NCBI RefSeq assembly: GCF_022352055.1
Contig: NZ_JAKRWM010000004.1
Location: 124,001 to 188,000 of the forward strand
DNA from: Cohnella mopanensis
Lineage (GTDB): Bacteria; Bacillota; Bacilli; Paenibacillales; Paenibacillaceae
DNA: 64,000 bases
Direction: 5' to 3'
The position numbers and the translations under genes are program-made. Positions 63,186 to 64,000 of this stretch are shown one piece after another. The notes under the pieces are model-generated. The model saw only the letters and a program-made list of their open reading frames with translations. It did no database searches and was not told the DNA's origin. How positions within the stretch are numbered: position 1 is the first letter of the stretch; every line of letters begins with the position of its first letter.

Positions 63186-63752
63186 ATGGGAAGAAAACAA
63201 TCTTTTACCGAAACAGAGTTGCTTGACACCACAAAGAGATTAGTGCTGGAACATGGCTACGACGGGTTTCATCTTAAATTGCTGTCACAGCATTTGACCG
63301 GAGCCCGAAGCACGATTTACCAATACTATTCCAATAAGGAAGAGATTGTTGCCGCTTGTATGAAGCGCGTGATAGCAACAGTATTAGAAAATGCGTCAAC
63401 CATCGATGAGGCCGATTCTATGGACGCTCTCCGGCAGTTACTTCACATTTACGTAGAAGAATCTACGCTCCATCAGCTTCTAGGAGACGCTCATAAAATC
63501 AATACTGCAAATTCCCCCGGTGCGGCGAGAGACCTTGAATTTGTCGAGCAAGCGCATAAGACGCTCAAAGTTCAACTAACGCGCTTGTTTGAACGCGCAC
63601 GTCAGGAAGGAAATCTAAGAGGAGATATTCCACTCCCGGCGCTTATCGGTGTTTTTTTCAACCTGATTAATACCCCGAATATGATGAATGTCCCTACGCC
63701 GGAGTGGAGCAAGCTCTTGTTTGAAATGTGGATCGGAGGCGCTCGGAGCTAG
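63186..63752 (+). CDS. TetR family transcriptional regulator
   Basis: 188 residues with AGGAGG before the ATG. ETELLDTTKRLVLEHGYDGFHLKLLSQHLTGARSTIYQYYSNKEEI is the HTH, with LTGARSTIYQYY in the recognition part. It precedes an ABC exporter gene; two identical palindromes lie between them, pointing to direct repression of the exporter. Confidence 0.9.
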   Translation: MGRKQSFTETELLDTTKRLVLEHGYDGFHLKLLSQHLTGARSTIYQYYSNKEEIVAACMKRVIATVLENASTIDEADSMDALRQLLHIYVEESTLHQLLGDAHKINTANSPGAARDLEFVEQAHKTLKVQLTRLFERARQEGNLRGDIPLPALIGVFFNLINTPNMMNVPTPEWSKLLFEMWIGGARS

Positions 63753-63772
63753 TTTTAATCTAGCACCAAATT

Positions 63773-63786
63773 TGACACTAGTGTCA
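63773..63786. promoter_or_regulatory. TetR operator copy 1
   Basis: TGACACTAGTGTCA, perfect 14-bp palindrome. Together with the preceding T it supplies a TTGACA -35 element (63772-63777). Confidence 0.8.
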
Positions 63787-63832
63787 TTTATGTTGTTTAA
63801 TAGATGAGGCGGGGATAGTGTTGTTTCTAAAA

Positions 63833-63846
63833 TGACACTAGTGTCA
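63833..63846. promoter_or_regulatory. TetR operator copy 2
   Basis: Identical TGACACTAGTGTCA, centre exactly 60 bp from copy 1, 20-30 bp before the permease start. Confidence 0.8.
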
Positions 63847-63878
63847 AAAAAACGTGGAGATGAGGAGTGGCAATTAGA

Positions 63879-64000
63879 ATGTTTCTGGCGATGAAGGAAT
63901 TGATGCATAGCAAGATGAGATTTTTAATGATCGTCATTATTTTCGTGCTAATCGCTTGGTTGGTGTTCATCTTATCAGGTTTGGGCAATGGCTTATCGAC
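63879..64000 (+). CDS. ABC exporter permease (DevC/FtsX type), 3' truncated
   Basis: Only the first 40 residues are inside the window. MFLAMKELMHSKMRF followed by a membrane segment (IVIIFVLIAWLVFILSGLG) is the typical start of DevC/MacB-like ABC permeases. A GTG at 63867 in the same frame, with GGAG 7 nt upstream, is an alternative start. Probably followed by an ATPase gene outside the window. Confidence 0.75.
   Translation, partial: MFLAMKELMHSKMRFLMIVIIFVLIAWLVFILSGLGNGLS

Overview
The window looks like chromosomal DNA of an endospore-forming, Paenibacillus-like Firmicute (Paenibacillaceae). The supporting signs are strong AAGGAGG-type ribosome binding sites, frequent TTG and GTG starts, sigma-A promoters, intrinsic terminators, two YheC/YheD ATP-grasp proteins, a YheE-like protein, a GH87 alpha-1,3-glucanase with many accessory domains, an SLH-anchored serine hydrolase and a HelD helicase. 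I saw no rRNA, tRNA, CRISPR array or intact insertion sequence. The window cuts one gene at each end (an ABC-F protein and an ABC exporter permease).

Layout. 1-11 kb: ABC-F ATPase fragment, a sensor-domain protein beside a histidine kinase fused in frame to its own NarL-type response regulator, an SLH serine hydrolase, a DedA protein, a divergent MFS/TetR pair and a pectinacetylesterase-like protein. 11-15 kb: YheC/D protein, acyl-CoA synthetase and a secreted protein of unknown function. 15-22 kb: a TetR-led peptide/nickel-type ABC transporter operon (TetR, two permeases, binding protein, two ATPases, OsmC-like protein) with a clear self-regulated promoter. 22-25 kb: the carboxyspermidine dehydrogenase/decarboxylase pair for polyamine synthesis, preceded by a leader hairpin. 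25-31 kb: EamA/LysR, MerR with two SRPBCC proteins, an ECF sigma/anti-sigma pair and MarR with a flavodoxin. 31-38 kb: orphan trpB, a lipoprotein, a methyltransferase, orphan argC with two ARG boxes, a second YheC/D protein and a MarR/hydrolase pair. 38-42 kb: the GH87 glucanase. 42.5-48.8 kb: urea transporter, YheE-like gene and ureABCEFGD, a complete urea uptake and hydrolysis locus without a nickel transporter. 49-57.6 kb: HelD, TetR/MFS drug efflux, membrane protein/XRE pair, SDR, EamA and an aldo-keto reductase controlled by MerR. 58-64 kb: LysR/tautomerase, a hybrid kinase carrying two kinase modules, and TetR/ABC exporter.

The dominant theme is locally controlled transport and stress functions. 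Around a dozen transcription factors lie next to a target, and for most of them a palindromic site can be read in the promoter. Examples are MerR dyads inside 19-bp spacers, twin TetR operators 60 bp apart, and a MarR palindrome repeated before both genes of a pair. The most unusual points are a urea transporter whose conserved N-terminus can only be reached from an AUU start behind a perfect Shine-Dalgarno sequence, a MarR gene that appears to be leaderless, the one-protein two-component system, the two-kinase hybrid, and an intrinsic terminator in the leader of the polyamine operon. No single locus looks like a wholly new defence or biosynthetic system.
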